Positions 42,250-53,830 of a stretch of 64,000 nucleotides of DNA are shown in pieces. The stretch comes from Prosopocoilus inquinatus. Lineage: Eukaryota > Arthropoda > Insecta > Coleoptera > Lucanidae. The notes under the pieces were generated by a model. That model saw nothing but the letters and a program-made list of their open reading frames with translations. It ran no database searches and was not told the DNA's origin. The translations under genes and the position numbers were made by a program. The stretch lies in assembly GCA_036172665.1 (NCBI GenBank), contig CM069871.1, positions 7,998,001 to 8,062,000 on the forward strand. The letters are read 5' to 3'. Numbering within the stretch: position 1 is the stretch's first letter; every line of letters begins with the position of its first letter.

Positions 42250-42620
42250 TAATATTTACAAATAATTACGAGGCCATAAATTTAAGGACTCATAAACGCT
42301 CGCATAACTTCTGGCTCGGCTGCTCGCATTAGCGAACGCACCGCAATAAACATCAAACGGAGCTGCGCAAGGGTGGAGGAAGAGGAGGAGGACGACGAAG
42401 AAGAAGAAGATCCTCCTCGGTTTAATAACCAAACACGGCCGACTAAATCTTTATAAATTCCCATAATTATAACGTATAGATCGTAATTAAATTGCCATCC
42501 ACTGCCGAAGACATATTGCCGAGGAGCTTTGGAGGTTTGCTCGAGCGGAAGACGGGGATGCCAAATACAAATTGGTGGTGTGGTCCGTCCCTGTTTACTA
42601 ACTCTGGCAATTACGTATAA
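42250..42620. promoter_or_regulatory. Unique island, candidate enhancer
   Basis: ACGAGGCCATAAATTTAAGG is Hox/Abd-B-like (CCATAAA). It is followed by GCTCGCATTAGCGAACGCAC and a (GAG/GAA)n run at 42375-42411. The satellite array separates it from the similar island at 38.9-39.7 kb. Function is inferred. Confidence 0.3.
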
Positions 42621-43319
42621 CTTAACTGGTCAAAAGGATTTGCGAAATGCAGAGGACGATTTCAAATTATTTAATAAAGCCACTTGAAGATTTGGATTTA
42701 GAAAATTAATCAGGAATAATAATTATTATGAAAATTGGTATTGCACGTGAATGTAATAATAAGTAAACAATTAGTAAAAAAAAAAAACACTTTATTGTGC
42801 TGAAAAGTGGCTGAAATGGCGTAAAGTTTTCATGCAGTATTCACTGCAGATGCTGCAGTGAGTCGCGTTCGGGATCGGGAGTATGGGGAGTGGGTATGTT
42901 GCAGTAGTAGGAATTAGGGTGATCGGAAGCGAGGGGGTTGCTGACGACGCCATCTCTGTATCGTTCGCGAATTATTTCGTCTACACTTTCGATATCAGCC
43001 CGTTTGCATCGCTTTTATGACCGTTTCGCCGCCCTACAAGTGTTCGTTATTGCACCTCGCGCGTTTTTCTATTTCATACAGGACGCGCCGCTTTCGTTTT
43101 TTTTTCCTTCTTTTTTTTTTCGGGATGGCGGAGCGAAGCGGAGCGGATAATGCATGGGGATTACATGGCACTGAATAAGCAATTCTATTTCATGGGGTGT
43201 GAAAAATCAAATTTGTTTGATTGAATCGTGACTTGATTGTTAGTAGTGGGTTTGAATAAGAATCGTTGTGATTTTTTCGCGCAATTTCGTCTAATTAACT
43301 TAATTAAAAGATTTTGGCC
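42621..43319. promoter_or_regulatory. Second small island (42840-43160) in plain DNA
   Basis: CATGCAGTATTCACTGCAGA, GAGTCGCGTTCGGGATCGGG and GCGAAGCGGAGCGG lie in about 320 unique bases, which include GCTTTTATGACCG (Caudal-like). Flanking sequence is A+T-rich. The role is inferred. Confidence 0.25.
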
Positions 43320-43480
43320 TGGAAGGTGAATATCATTTATTATTTCTTAATTAATAAGTGGGAGTAAAAAAAAAACGTTGTAGTCGTGCGGTGACGTAAA
43401 GCTCAGCGAATAGTATTGGCCTAATAACAACAAACAGGCTCCCCAATTTCATTATTAGATTAAATATTATAATATAACGT
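43320..43480 (+). repeat. Direct repeat flanking the Tigger-like element (partner 45760-45905)
   Basis: TTTATTATTTCTTAATTAAT, AAGTGGGAGT, GTAAAGCTCAGCG and GCCTAATAACAACAAACAGG here match TTTATTATTTCTTAATCAAT, GAGTGGGAGT, GTAAGCTCAGCG and GCCTAACAAAACAAACAGG at 45770-45870. The copies share order and orientation and differ by about 20%. Confidence 0.65.
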
Positions 43481-43884
43481 ACATTAACAAAACTCATAGA
43501 GCAATAATTCGGTGTTGTTTAGATTAAGTCTTCCTCCTAAAATGATATTATATGTGATATATTGTACAGGACATAATTCAAACTGAAGGATTCTAGATCG
43601 TGGTGTTGTCACATATCTGTTGAAACGAAATATTAAACGTCGAAATATATTGATGTAAACTAATTATGTACGTTAATTATTAGTAGACTTAGGATAATAA
43701 TGCATTTGCAAATATGTAAATGTATATTTTGACCATTTTTATAATTTATATCTCTGCTACGAGAAACAAAAATATTCTCGCCGATAATAGGCGCAGATTT
43801 ACTTTTGAGAATTCGTTGTTGTAGTTAAATGTAGTTATAATTTATTTTATATATTAATTGTAGTTATAATGACTGAACTAAATA

Positions 43885-45165
43885 CAGTGGAACCTCTTTA
43901 ATCCGAACAATTAAATGTAAACGGTTGTTCGAATTAGCGAATTGTTCGGATTATTGAATGAACGTAAGTGATGTAGTTATTTATTTCTATAATGACTGAA
44001 CTAAATACAGTGGAACCTCTTTAATCCGAACAATTAAATGTAAACGGTTGTTCGAATTAGCGAATTGTTCAGATTATTGAATGAACGTAAGTGAGGCGTT
44101 GAATTTGCAAAAAAAAACACTTCCAAAAATGTTTTTTATTTCAGGATTTGCACTAATCTTTAGAGTTTTTTTTTTGTTTTTCCAGGGCCTTTATCCGTTG
44201 TCGTTACGTATAGTATTTCGTATTTAATTTATTTTTTTTCTAACACCAGGTGTTCTTGCTTTACTCAATGGTATTCTAAAGCAACTTACACCAACTTCTA
44301 TTTTTTTTTTCAAAATCTTAATTCTGAACGTTAATGTGAAAAATGTTTTCTTTTTGACGTCTCAATGGGCGGGGGGGGGGGGGGAGAAGATTCACTGCCA
44401 GTTTTGTCAACTGACAGGGAAATTCTCTTTCTTCGGGAAATTTTTAAAAGAAAAGGGGGGAAAAAGGAACTTACACAATAATTGAAGGAAAAATATTATT
44501 TATTGTTTGATGAACGATTTTTAATGTATTTTTAAAGAAACTTTAAACGTTTAAAATTAATAAAATTTCTCTTCTGTTAGAAATATAAAACTATAAATTT
44601 TAAGGACTAATTTCAATTAATTTGGTTCATTAATACCAAAATTAATAATTTTTTTAATCAATTAATTAAAAAGTGATACATTTAATTATTTATTTATGTG
44701 TACGTTTGATTATTAGGCCATTAAGTATATTATACTGTACGTCTAATTTATAAATAAATAAATAAATAAGAGCATGTAGCATGCTTTTTTTAGGTTTTTG
44801 TAATGAAGATAGTAAATACCCAAATGAATTAAGGGAACTTTATGTGGTTTTTTTATTTTCTATTTTTTTTTTTGTGATTTTAACGACGGTTTTATTTTCC
44901 GTTTAGTCAATGTACGTACTTAAATTTTAAGCTGGAGAATGCGGGTTTCTTTTTATTCAAAATGAGAAATTAGTGCTGCCTGGAAAGGGAAAACACTCTT
45001 TGCACGGTTGGCAACACTGGCGACTGTGTACTTGTGATAAGGAAGATACAAGATGCTAAGCAAGAAGTCTTTATCATTAACGTTCGGATTATCAAGGCAC
45101 GATTTCGGAGTTCGGATTATTGGATGTTCGAATTAAAGTGTGTTCGGATTAAAGAGGTTCTACTG
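43885..45165. mobile_element. pogo/Tigger-like DNA transposon, non-autonomous, 1.28 kb
   Basis: CAGTGGAACCTCTTTAATCC follows TA (43883-43884), and GGATTAAAGAGGTTCTACTG precedes TA (45166-45167). These 24-25-bp ends are typical of Tigger/pogo elements (Tc1/mariner superfamily). The left 123 bp is duplicated in tandem (starts 43885 and 44008), including the outside flank ATAATGACTGAACTAAATA, so the duplication followed insertion. Two further GTTCGGATTA-type copies are near the right end. No DDE transposase frame survives. A G14 run lies at 44371-44384. Confidence 0.85.
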
Positions 45166-45167
45166 TA

Positions 45168-46097
45168 ATTACAAATTAAAAAAAATTATTTGTTTTTTAA
45201 CAAAAAAGTAAATATGTGTTAATATAAAAAATACTGCTTATTCTATGAAAGTTAATGTTTAGTGCATGTTTTTGATAATTTTGGTGCATATTTTGAAGTT
45301 TTTTAATGCATAATTATCCTCTGGATGCCTAAAGTTATATTAGAAAAAAAAATAAATATATATAATAATATAATAATCAGACTTCTAACAATTTCAATAT
45401 TTAATAAATTTTTTTTAAGATAACTTCAATAAAACTTTAAAAATAAATATAATGCACATTTAACTTGCCATCGATTGTATAATTAAATTACAAATCGAAG
45501 ATGATTACCGTGCGATTGAAATTGGAATAGCGGCAATTGACTATTTACGTAACGCGCTAGCGCCAATGCAACTCAGATTGGAGGAAGGTGTAACATAGTT
45601 TTTAGCGCTGGCAACCGAAATTAAATTGAAACACAATTACGACTAATTAACTTTATTAATAATAAGTAATAAAACTAGAATGTTTCAATTGTACTTTCGA
45701 AAGACGAATCACGTGATTCGCCAGAAGTGCAAATCTAATCTAATCTAATCGATTTTTGTCTAGAAAGTAATATTTATTATTTCTTAATCAATGAGTGGGA
45801 GTTAAAAAATTAAGTTATGTTTGGGTTGTAAGCTCAGCGTGAAATATCAGCCTAACAAAACAAACAGGACTACATTATTACATCGAATATTAAACATAAG
45901 ATGTTACTGTGTTATTTAGTAGAAGTATTATAAAGGAATACGTACTGTTTTATTTAAATAGTTAGGATTTACGTGACTTGTTTTTGGTTACAGTAAAGAT
46001 ATATATTTTGCAAACATTTTCTTTTTTTTTCTTTTTAGAATCCTAGTCTTGAGAAATAGAATTAGAACGCGTTTGTAAAGTTTAATTTTGATTTATA
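45168..46097. other. A+T-rich, partner repeat at 45760-45905
   Basis: Contains the second copy of the 43320 direct repeat, a short (ATCTA)n run at 45735 and no gene signal. Confidence 0.4.
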
Positions 46098-47509
46098 CAG
46101 GGTGATTTGCTAGCCTCTTTAGAAACTTCGGCAAATGAAAGTAGATGTAATTTCACGAGAAAAATATCGCAACAACTTAGATCCGATTTGCTTTTGTTTA
46201 GAAGTTGTAGCGATTTTAGTTTTTTTTTTTTTTTTAAATGACCAAAAATACGATAATAAGAATTATTTATTATGTGGTATAGATAACAAGTAACTAAACA
46301 ATACAAAATGCAAATTTAAAATTATAACACATAATACCCCCCCACACCCCCTCGCTATAATTAAGGCATATCGACCTTAAATTGATAGGTTGCTCATTTT
46401 TTTTAAATAAATTTAAATCTACTTTAATTTGCTAAAGTTTGTGCAGAAGTTAACGAATCACCCGCTAAGAGTAAAATGGCGTTTGTTATAATTGTGACTA
46501 ACTATTGCAGCTACAGATGTTTAAAACTGAAGCATCGTTTGGTGACTACGAGAAAAAGAAATAAAACAACTGACCATCGCGTTACAAAAAAGAATACGTC
46601 AAAGCTGTTTTTTTTTTTTGAACGGAACACTTTGTATGTAATGGCACTTTTGAATTCCTGAGTAAATTCTAGCGTGAGTTGATGGGTCACATCGTGGGTC
46701 TAGCGTAAGCGGTTTTAGAGTTTCTTCATTTGTTTTTAACTTAAGTTCAACTCGGAAACCAATCAAGATAGACCCATGGTGCGACCCATCAGTTCACGCT
46801 AGAATTTACTCAGGAACTCAAAAATTCAACAAAAAGTGAAATTAAACATTGCGTTACTAAAAGAAGATAAAACAAAGTTTTTTTTTTTAATGGAATACTC
46901 GTAATGACATTTTTGAATTCCTCAGTAAATCCTGGCCTTAGTTGATAGGCCTAGCTTAGGCGGTTTTTGAGTTTTTTCATTTGTTTTAGTAAAGAGTTCA
47001 ATTCGAGAACCCATCAAGATAGACCCATGGTGCGACCCATCACTTCAGGCTAGAATTGACTCAGGAACTCAAAAATGCGCGAATTTATTACATTCCTCGA
47101 AATTGTGCTGCTGTTATTATTATTTTTTTTAAATACAAATTTGAATTATCTTCAGAAAATACGAAATCCGACTCATTTTTTGTATTTCTCGAGGAAAAGC
47201 TAAAAATATGACGAGGACGTCACTTCAAACTTTGAAAGTCCAATTACACTTGTAATAAATTTTTAAACAAAAGAAAAAATAACGTCTGTGCAATAGTTAT
47301 GAATTTTATCTAAGGTTTTAATTGACAACTACACAAAAGTATACGTCAATTTTTGTTTTGTTTTGTTTTGTTTTTTTTTTAAATACCCTTAAGTTACCCT
47401 AACATCTAAACAAACGAGTATAGAGCCGGTATTTATGGAATTTTTTTTTCATAAAATTACGTTTTTTTTCACTTGCCAAAGTTTGTAAAGAGACTAACTA
47501 TTCACCCTG
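46098..47509. mobile_element. Composite TA element(s) with GGTGATT ends and two internal hairpins
   Basis: CAGGGTGATTTGCTAGCCTC follows TA at the left. Two inverted right ends exist: GTTAACGAATCACCCGC before TA (46466) and TAACTATTCACCCTG before TA (47510). A 368-bp MITE (46098-46465) therefore shares its left end type with a 1.41-kb composite. Between the two right ends, two tandem units carry hairpins (46643-46828 and 46910-47078) whose arms read GAATTCCTGAGTAAATTCTA and its inverse. Each has a CATCAAGATAGACCCATGG segment. No transposase. Confidence 0.7.
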
Positions 47510-47511
47510 TA

Positions 47512-47790
47512 GAACATGCTTGAGTTGGACAACACAGACTCACTAATCTTACATAGAGAGAAATGAATAGTAAAATTTAATACAATTGTAGTTAACGTAT
47601 TACATAAATTGTAGTCAAAATGGGAACAGAAACAAATTGTAGCAAATAATAACACAATTGTAGTAAATATTACGAGAAGAATGCTGTATGTTAAATTTTG
47701 AATTATGTAATAGCGTCAGACTAAGATTTTTAGTTTTTAGTTGAGTTTGAGGTTATGTTGTCCAATGGTGCAAGTTTTTATATACAATCT
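47512..47790. other. Non-coding with ACAATTGTAG copies
   Basis: Four AATTGTAG words in about 90 bp (47583-47665). TTGGACAACA (47525) and TGTTGTCCAA (47756) are inverted and may bound a small element. Confidence 0.35.
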
Positions 47791-47794
47791 TGGG

Positions 47795-47802
47795 TATAAA
47801 AG
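47795..47802 (+). promoter_or_regulatory. TATA box ahead of the 213-bp array
   Basis: GGGTATAAAAGAAGGGC lies 75 bp before the tandem array, and AAGGTAAGAA at 47870 would be a good splice donor. The order TATA, short leader, AATAAA (47946) inside the first unit is LTR-like. It may be the control end of a retroelement whose downstream part was amplified. Confidence 0.35.
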
Positions 47803-47874
47803 AAGGGCTGAAAAGCCATACTAGTAGTGTTTCTCGGGCCATTGTTAGTTAAAGTTTAGTTCCATAAGAAGGTA

Positions 47875-48970
47875 AGAATTTTGAATATATGAATATGATT
47901 TAATTTTGCAACTTGTATAAAATTTTGTAAATGTCTGAAATTTTGAATAAAGACGGACGTGAGCTCTTACGATCTCATTCTACTTGGAATATTAAATGAC
48001 AGAACAACCTCTCAGAACTTTGCCTGGTCATTGACATCGTGGTGATACAGTCAATACGTACTTAAACTATTAATGGAATAACAGCGATTCGGTGTTTTTG
48101 CTGTAATGTTGTTCCACTTATTGTATCTTGTATAAAATTTTGTAAATGTCTGAAGTTTTGAATACAGACGGACGTGAGCTCTTCCTGTCTCATTCTACTT
48201 GAAATATTAAATGACAGAACGGGGTCTCAGAACTCTGCCTGGTCATTAACATCGTGGCCATACAGACAATACACAGTTAAACTATTCTGGAATAACAGCG
48301 ATTCGGTGTTTTTGCTGTAATGTTGTTCCACTTATTGTATCTTGTATAAAATTTTGTAATGTCTGAAGTTTTGAATACAGACGGACTTGAGCTCTTACTG
48401 TCTCATTCTACTTGGAATATTAAATGACAGAATAGCCTCTCAGAACTCTGCCTGGTCATTGACATCGTGGTGATACAGTCAATACATAGTTAAAGTATTC
48501 TGGAATAACAGCAATTTGGTGTTTTTGCTGTAATGTTTTTCCACTTATTGTATCTTGTATAAAATTTTGTAAATGTCTGAAGTTTTGAATACAGACGGAC
48601 GTGAGCTCTTCCTGCCTGATTCTACTTGAAATATTAAATGACAGAACAGCTTCTCAAAACTCTGCCTGGTCATTGACATCGTGGTGATACAGTCAATACA
48701 TAGTTAAAGTATTCTGGAATAACAGCGATTCGGTGTTTTTACTGTAATGTTGTTCAACTTGTAACTTGTATAAAATTTTGTAAATGTCTGAAGTTTTGAA
48801 TACAGGCGGACGTGAGCTCTTACTGTCTCTTTCTACTTGGAATATTAAATGACAGAACAGCCTCTCAGAACTTTGCCTGGTCATTGACATCGTGGCCATA
48901 CAGACAATACATAGTTAAACTGTTCTGGAATAACAGCGATTCGGTGTTTTTGCTGTAATGTTATTCCAGG
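47875..48970. repeat. Tandem array, five units of 211-215 bp
   Basis: CTTGTATAAAATTTTGTAAA starts units at 47912, 48127, 48341, 48554 and 48765. Each holds AATA(A/C)AGACGGAC(G/T)TGAGCTC, ATATTAAATGACAGAA, CTGCCTGGTCATT(G/A)ACATCG and ACAGC(G/A)ATT(C/T)GGTGTTTTT. Units are more than 90% alike. The last ends near TGTTATTCCAGG. Confidence 0.95.
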
Positions 48971-49219
48971 ACACACATGGAAGTAAACCGACCCTATTTA
49001 AATCAGAAGAGTTATTGTTTAAAATGAGGTTGATAACTTTTCTGGGAACGATGACGTAATAACGTGCGGTGAATAACGATTCAGCTTCGGCTGTAATATT
49101 GAATTTACTGACTTACTAAGGAATCATAAATATAACTTTTACAACAGAACGTTTTTTTTTTCTTGTAAAAAAAAGAATGAATGGAGGCAGGAAAATTAAA
49201 AACTAGGCGATCGTTTGGC
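48971..49219. other. Non-coding, nothing recognised
   Basis: A short unique stretch between the tandem array and the next island; no signals seen. Confidence 0.3.
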
Positions 49220-50360
49220 GCGCAATGAGTGTGTTAAATATCTCCTCGACGTTTCGTCACTGATGAATGAGTCGCCTCGGGGGGGCACGGGCTTGCTGTA
49301 TTGTCCCACATTCTTTGTGAGGGCTCTCCAAACTTGTTATCCCCCTTTTTTGTCCTATTTATATTTCCTTCCAATTCTTCTCGTGCCGAGATAAAGACCC
49401 TCGCGCATTGTCGGCACGTTATAGAATTTCATATTTATACTTGTCAAATTATTATTAATTCAGGATTTCTCTTTCTTCCAGGATATTGGATAATAAAGCC
49501 GGGGCTCGAAATCAATGCGGAATAAAGGGTGAGCTAATAAATAATTTAACTACTGTGCTTTTGCGACGACTTTTTTAAATTACATGGCCAGCTACAAACA
49601 CATGCGTACGTATATCAAAAGTGATGTAATTCAATTTCCCCAAAAAAGCAAAAAAAAAAAAAAATACAAAACTCAGGGAGGGAAGCTCTTTGCTAAAGAG
49701 AATTTATATTGGAACCTTTTCTTCGGGACGTTATTGTTTTAGGGCAAACACACGGGCCGGGGGTAAATGCAAACTGTCAGTTCTCATCTGCAGTGCTCGT
49801 TTGGTCAATCAGCGATTGTCTCATCTCATCTCACCGTTCTTGAGCTGAGCCATTGTCCGCGCGCCCGGAGACACTCAGTTGCCATAACAACGCAACCGCC
49901 CCAGCCAAGAAAATAAAATTAATTTAACTAATCCGACTGTACACCTCCCGGTAAACTTTGCATTTAACAAAATTGAAAATGCGCAAAGCAGATTACCGAA
50001 TTAGTGCTGCCCGTGTCGTCGGGGGCGGGGGGCGGGGGGCGGCGGGGGCGAGGGGTGACCTCCCCCCTGATAATTAGAAACTCTCCCGAATTAAAATATA
50101 TATATAGTATAATACCTATTAACCCCCCCGAAATACATTTATTTAAAAAAGACAGAATGGGATTTGAGGTGGGCGTTGGGCCGAAAATCTTTTTCGCTCT
50201 TCTGTTTAAATGTTGTGCGTGGACGTTACCCGAAAACTTTTCTCTCCGGGAGAATTTCCCGAGGAAAACTTTTAATTTGGGACGGGGACACGAAAGTTTT
50301 TAAACCCGCGACGAGCTTCGCGCGCCGTAATTAAATGTTTTAATTAGATTTAATGAGGTT
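49220..50360. promoter_or_regulatory. Longest unique G+C-richer island, with quadruplex motif
   Basis: A G-run block at 50021-50055 (GGGGGCGGGGGGCGGGGGGC and on) is a strong quadruplex candidate. Around it lie unique segments with TTATCCCCC, GTCCGCGCGCCCGGAGACAC and paired GGGAGAATTTCCC (50248, near-palindromic, kappaB-like). A 99-codon frame across the G-run is Gly/Arg low complexity. Candidate regulatory region. Confidence 0.35.
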
Positions 50361-50589
50361 TTCAGCTTTTTCCGCTTATACTACGCAAGTCTGATTATGT
50401 TTCCTCTCTGCGTTCACTTTAATTTGTTTTTCCTTGATTGTTTAACACCTTAAGAAGCAAAAAGGACTTTTGCAAAATTCGTCTTGGTAGATACTCCGTG
50501 AAATCAATCGGTTATAGGTGATGTGATCATCCTATCCCATCATTGTTTTGTTCATAGCAGAAGTGTAAGAATTCAGATTCTTATCATTG
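50361..50589. other. Non-coding, nothing recognised
   Basis: A+T-rich lead-in to the dispersed repeat; no feature supported. Confidence 0.3.
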
Positions 50590-51918
50590 TTTTGTTTTGT
50601 ACAATTCAGTACACTTTATTTAATTAAGATATTTTTCTAAATTAGAAATCAGGTCGAAGTAAGATTTATTTGAAAATACGAAATTAAAAACATACAGCTT
50701 ATGTAACGAAAGCATTAGTCAGCATTAGTCATACTAGGGTGTCATGTTGTAAACAAGAACAAGCTTGCATTGCATTGCTTTGCAAAACGTGAATCAACGG
50801 TGACTTATGTCATTAGAAAGGTCCACGCGTTCTAGTGCGTGGGCTTTGAGAAACTCCGAAACTAATACGTCACCCTGGAACCCGTGATATACAGAAAGTC
50901 TCCAGAAGAGTTCCCGAATATTTAATATTTAGTTTGTGTTAAACGCGTCTTAAAAATCCTCGTCGTAAAGTTTTCAAAATTCAAAATTCATTCCATCATT
51001 CAACTTTCTTGATTTAATTTAAATAAAGTGTATCTGAGAAACGTAAGAAACATAACATAACACCGAGAAGGGTGAGTTTGAATAAAGTATTGTCACGTTG
51101 GCAATATTCTAAAAAATATCGTTACATATTATGAAAGCGTGTTAAAGTTAACAAAGTTTTTTTAGAAGTAAATTGGCTTATGTAGATCTGCCCTTCTCTC
51201 TCTCTCTCATATTTTAGTTTCAACTTTATGCTAACTGTTAAAAATTTAATTGATTTATTAATTAAGTTAAATTCGTATTCGTAATCTTTGCTTGTATTTT
51301 CTTAGTTATTATACGAATATTTCTCTTATAGTTGATTATATTTTGTTAATTAAAGATACAGATTTTTTTTATTTAAATTTCTGTAAGGAAGGATTTTTAA
51401 GTAAGTTGAGAATAAGATAAAGGTGCGGACCATCTTCGACAAATCACAAAAATATACAATGTGTCCTCGGATCAACTTGACAAGAGGAAAAACTTTTTTA
51501 ATATAAACTTAACGCAAAAAACTTATTCTTTACAAAAAGTTCTGCTTGTCAAGAAGCTCCAGAGACAGTGCTTAAGTTTAAATTTTGAACTGCAGTCTGT
51601 CTAAAAAATCCAAATTTCTAAATTTTGTGGTATTGCAGAAATCAAAGTAACTTAACAAATAGCTGACGTTTTTATTAGATAAGTTAATTACCTTCATTGC
51701 CATCATCAGAGCAAAAACTACAAAAGGAAGAAAGTTACAATGATTCAATTACATTCCGATAAAATAACTTACATATTCTTTTTTTTTAGTTTAAATTACA
51801 TTCCAAAATTATAATGTTCCAGATTTAAAAGAACGAATTTTATTTATTTTCAAGGATAGTCAAGATTTAGAAAGTTGTTTAAAAACATCATTACCAGGGA
51901 AAAGAATTCAGGCAACTT

Positions 51919-52068
51919 ATAGCCAGCTGCACCAGACACTTAAGGTCAGCCTAACTTTAAGCATCGCTTAGAATGTGACTTACTGAATGTTGTGTAACAT
52001 CAACTGTCACATTATAAGCACTACTTAAATTTAAAGTCGACTTAAGTGTTTGGTGCAACTGGCCGTTA
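51919..52068. mobile_element. 150-bp foldback MITE, GCCAGTTGCACCA ends
   Basis: AGCCAGCTGCACCAGACACT at the left and GTGTTTGGTGCAACTGGCCG at the right are inverted. CTTAAG, AACTTTAA/TTAAATTT and GTGAC/GTCAC continue the pairing to a loop near 51995. Confidence 0.85.
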
Positions 52069-52488
52069 GTGTTGCATGCTTTTTATGCCGATTGTAATAT
52101 TTGCTTCCATTACCCTTCCACGGCTCCGATGCATTGAATTGTTATTGAGTGGAAAGGGAAGGAATGCAATCCAATTTCGCAGAGATTATTGTGGGCCCCG
52201 CCCTAAGACACTCCGAGTACTAAATTTTCGTATTGTTCTCGAAACAAGTGACCCGAATTCTCTTCCCTGATCATTACCCTTGGATTCTGTATTCTGTTCT
52301 TTCAAATTGCGATTGAAATCAAAAAACCCTTGGTGCGTCAAAACAATAAAGTTATATTTTTTTTTTATAAATTCAGATATTCGAATATTTTAAACACCTT
52401 TAGTCAAAAAAAATTCAGTGTGATTTTTGAAGTTGTTTAGACAGTATAATTTTTAAAAGCGTACATTTCTGCCTAAAAGCTACATATA

Positions 52489-53481
52489 CAGGGTTAGTTA
52501 AAAGTCTGGAGACGGCCATTTATTGCCTTTAATATTCATTTTAGGAAATTATGTCTTTTATCAAAGTTTTTTGGGATTTTTTTTATCTACAGTTGGAGTG
52601 TACTTGAATTTTGTTTTCTTCAATTGTTTTTGAGTTAGGCCTATCTGTGTAATTTTTTTTAAATAGAAACTTGTTCATTTTAATCTACCATTCGATAGAG
52701 AATTTTTTTCTCATTACAATAGCAGTCCTGCTTTCTTCAGAATTGAGGGATTTTTGAGAAAAAAAAAAAAAAAAACAACGGTTCAAGTATTCATTTCCGA
52801 TAGTGCATGCTTATTAGCGTCATAAAATGCGTTGCAGTTAATTACAAAATTGAATTTGACGTAAACGAAAGGTGCTTTCCATTTGCCACAAATCTTACCT
52901 CAGATCAGACGTCACTTCCGTTTGCATGAACAAGTAAGTTTGTACGGATTTTTTGACTTAGCAACCAATGGGAGTGCTCGAGCAGTTAGGTGGGAGGGCG
53001 AAATCTCAGTTCAAACTTACGTGTTCGTGATAACGGAAATGACGTTTATCTGATCTGAGATTAGATTTGTGACAAAAGGAACGCAGTTAATAACTACTTG
53101 ATAAAGTTACTCGCTCGGATTTGTTTATCGCTTAGTTAGATGTACCTGACCTATAGAGCTAATAAGCATGCACGGCGGGAAATGAACACTTGAACCGTTG
53201 TTTTTTTTTTTGGAAACTTCTGAATTCTAAAAAAAAAAAAACAATAATGTTGTTGCAAAGAGAAAAAAATACTCTACCGAATGGTAGAGTAAAATTATGA
53301 AATTTCTATTTAAAAAGATTACACAGATAGGTGCAACTCCAAAGCAATTGAAGAAAAAAATTATTCAAGTATTCTCAACTGTAGATAAAAAATTCCCAAA
53401 AAACTTTCATACAGGACATAATTTCGTAAAATGAGTATTAACGGCAATAAATGGCCGTCTCCATACTTTTAATTAACCCTG
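52489..53481. mobile_element. 993-bp foldback element, CAGGGTTAGTTAAAAG ends
   Basis: CAGGGTTAGTTAAAAGTCTG follows TA, and CATACTTTTAATTAACCCTG precedes TA (53482-53483). Arms of 400-470 bp pair nearly throughout, through ACGGTTCAAGT (52779), GCATGCTTATTAGC (52805) and CAGATCAGACGTCACTTCC (52913) with their inverses at 53196, 53170 and 53030. The loop is only about 70 bp near 52975. Confidence 0.9.
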
Positions 53482-53830
53482 TATATAACATAAAATTAAG
53501 ACAATTTGGATTCCTTACGCAGACTGTAATTAAAAATCTAAGTATAAGCATTGATTCGGGAGTTTCTTGAGAAGCAGAACCTTTTGTAACTTTTTTGTGT
53601 AAAGTTGATATTAAAAGAGTTTTTCCTCTTGTCAAGTCGATCCGTGGACACACTGTATGTAGACGCCATTCGAGTAATTTGTAGAAAGCGATTTGGAAAT
53701 CGATTTCTGATTTTCCGTGCTAAAACCAGGACCCTATTAACCAGGAAATCGAAATTCAACTTTGTACGCGCGGATTGTCAAAAGAATTGAGGATAATAAA
53801 AAGGGTTGAAAAGTGGGTTTCAACCCTCGC

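Larger units (their letters stand above)
51457..53655. mobile_element. 2.2-kb TA element, GTGTCC.CGGATC ends
   Basis: CAATGTGTCCTCGGATCAAC follows TA (51455-51456). The right end, inverted, reads CAGTGTGTCCACGGATCGAC and precedes TA (53656-53657). Arms pair for about 160 bp (TTGACAAGAGGAAAAAC and on). It contains a 150-bp MITE (51919-52068) and a 993-bp foldback (52489-53481). No transposase frame survives. Confidence 0.8.
50590..53830. repeat. Dispersed repeat, copy 2, interrupted by nested elements
   Basis: 50590-51456 aligns with 1715-2575, and 53660-53820 aligns with 2585-2705. The gap is exactly filled by the TA element 51457-53655. Copy 1 (AAAAATATAAGTAAGCGG) shows the site before insertion. 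Confidence 0.7.

Noticed and set aside
47345..47385. (TTTTG)n run as a retroposon tail
   Set aside because: A short simple repeat with no element body attached at either side.
51690..51730. Another hammerhead on the minus strand (TCTGATGATGGCAATG)
   Set aside because: CTGATGA occurs, but no stem II hairpin or GAAA follows at the required spacing.
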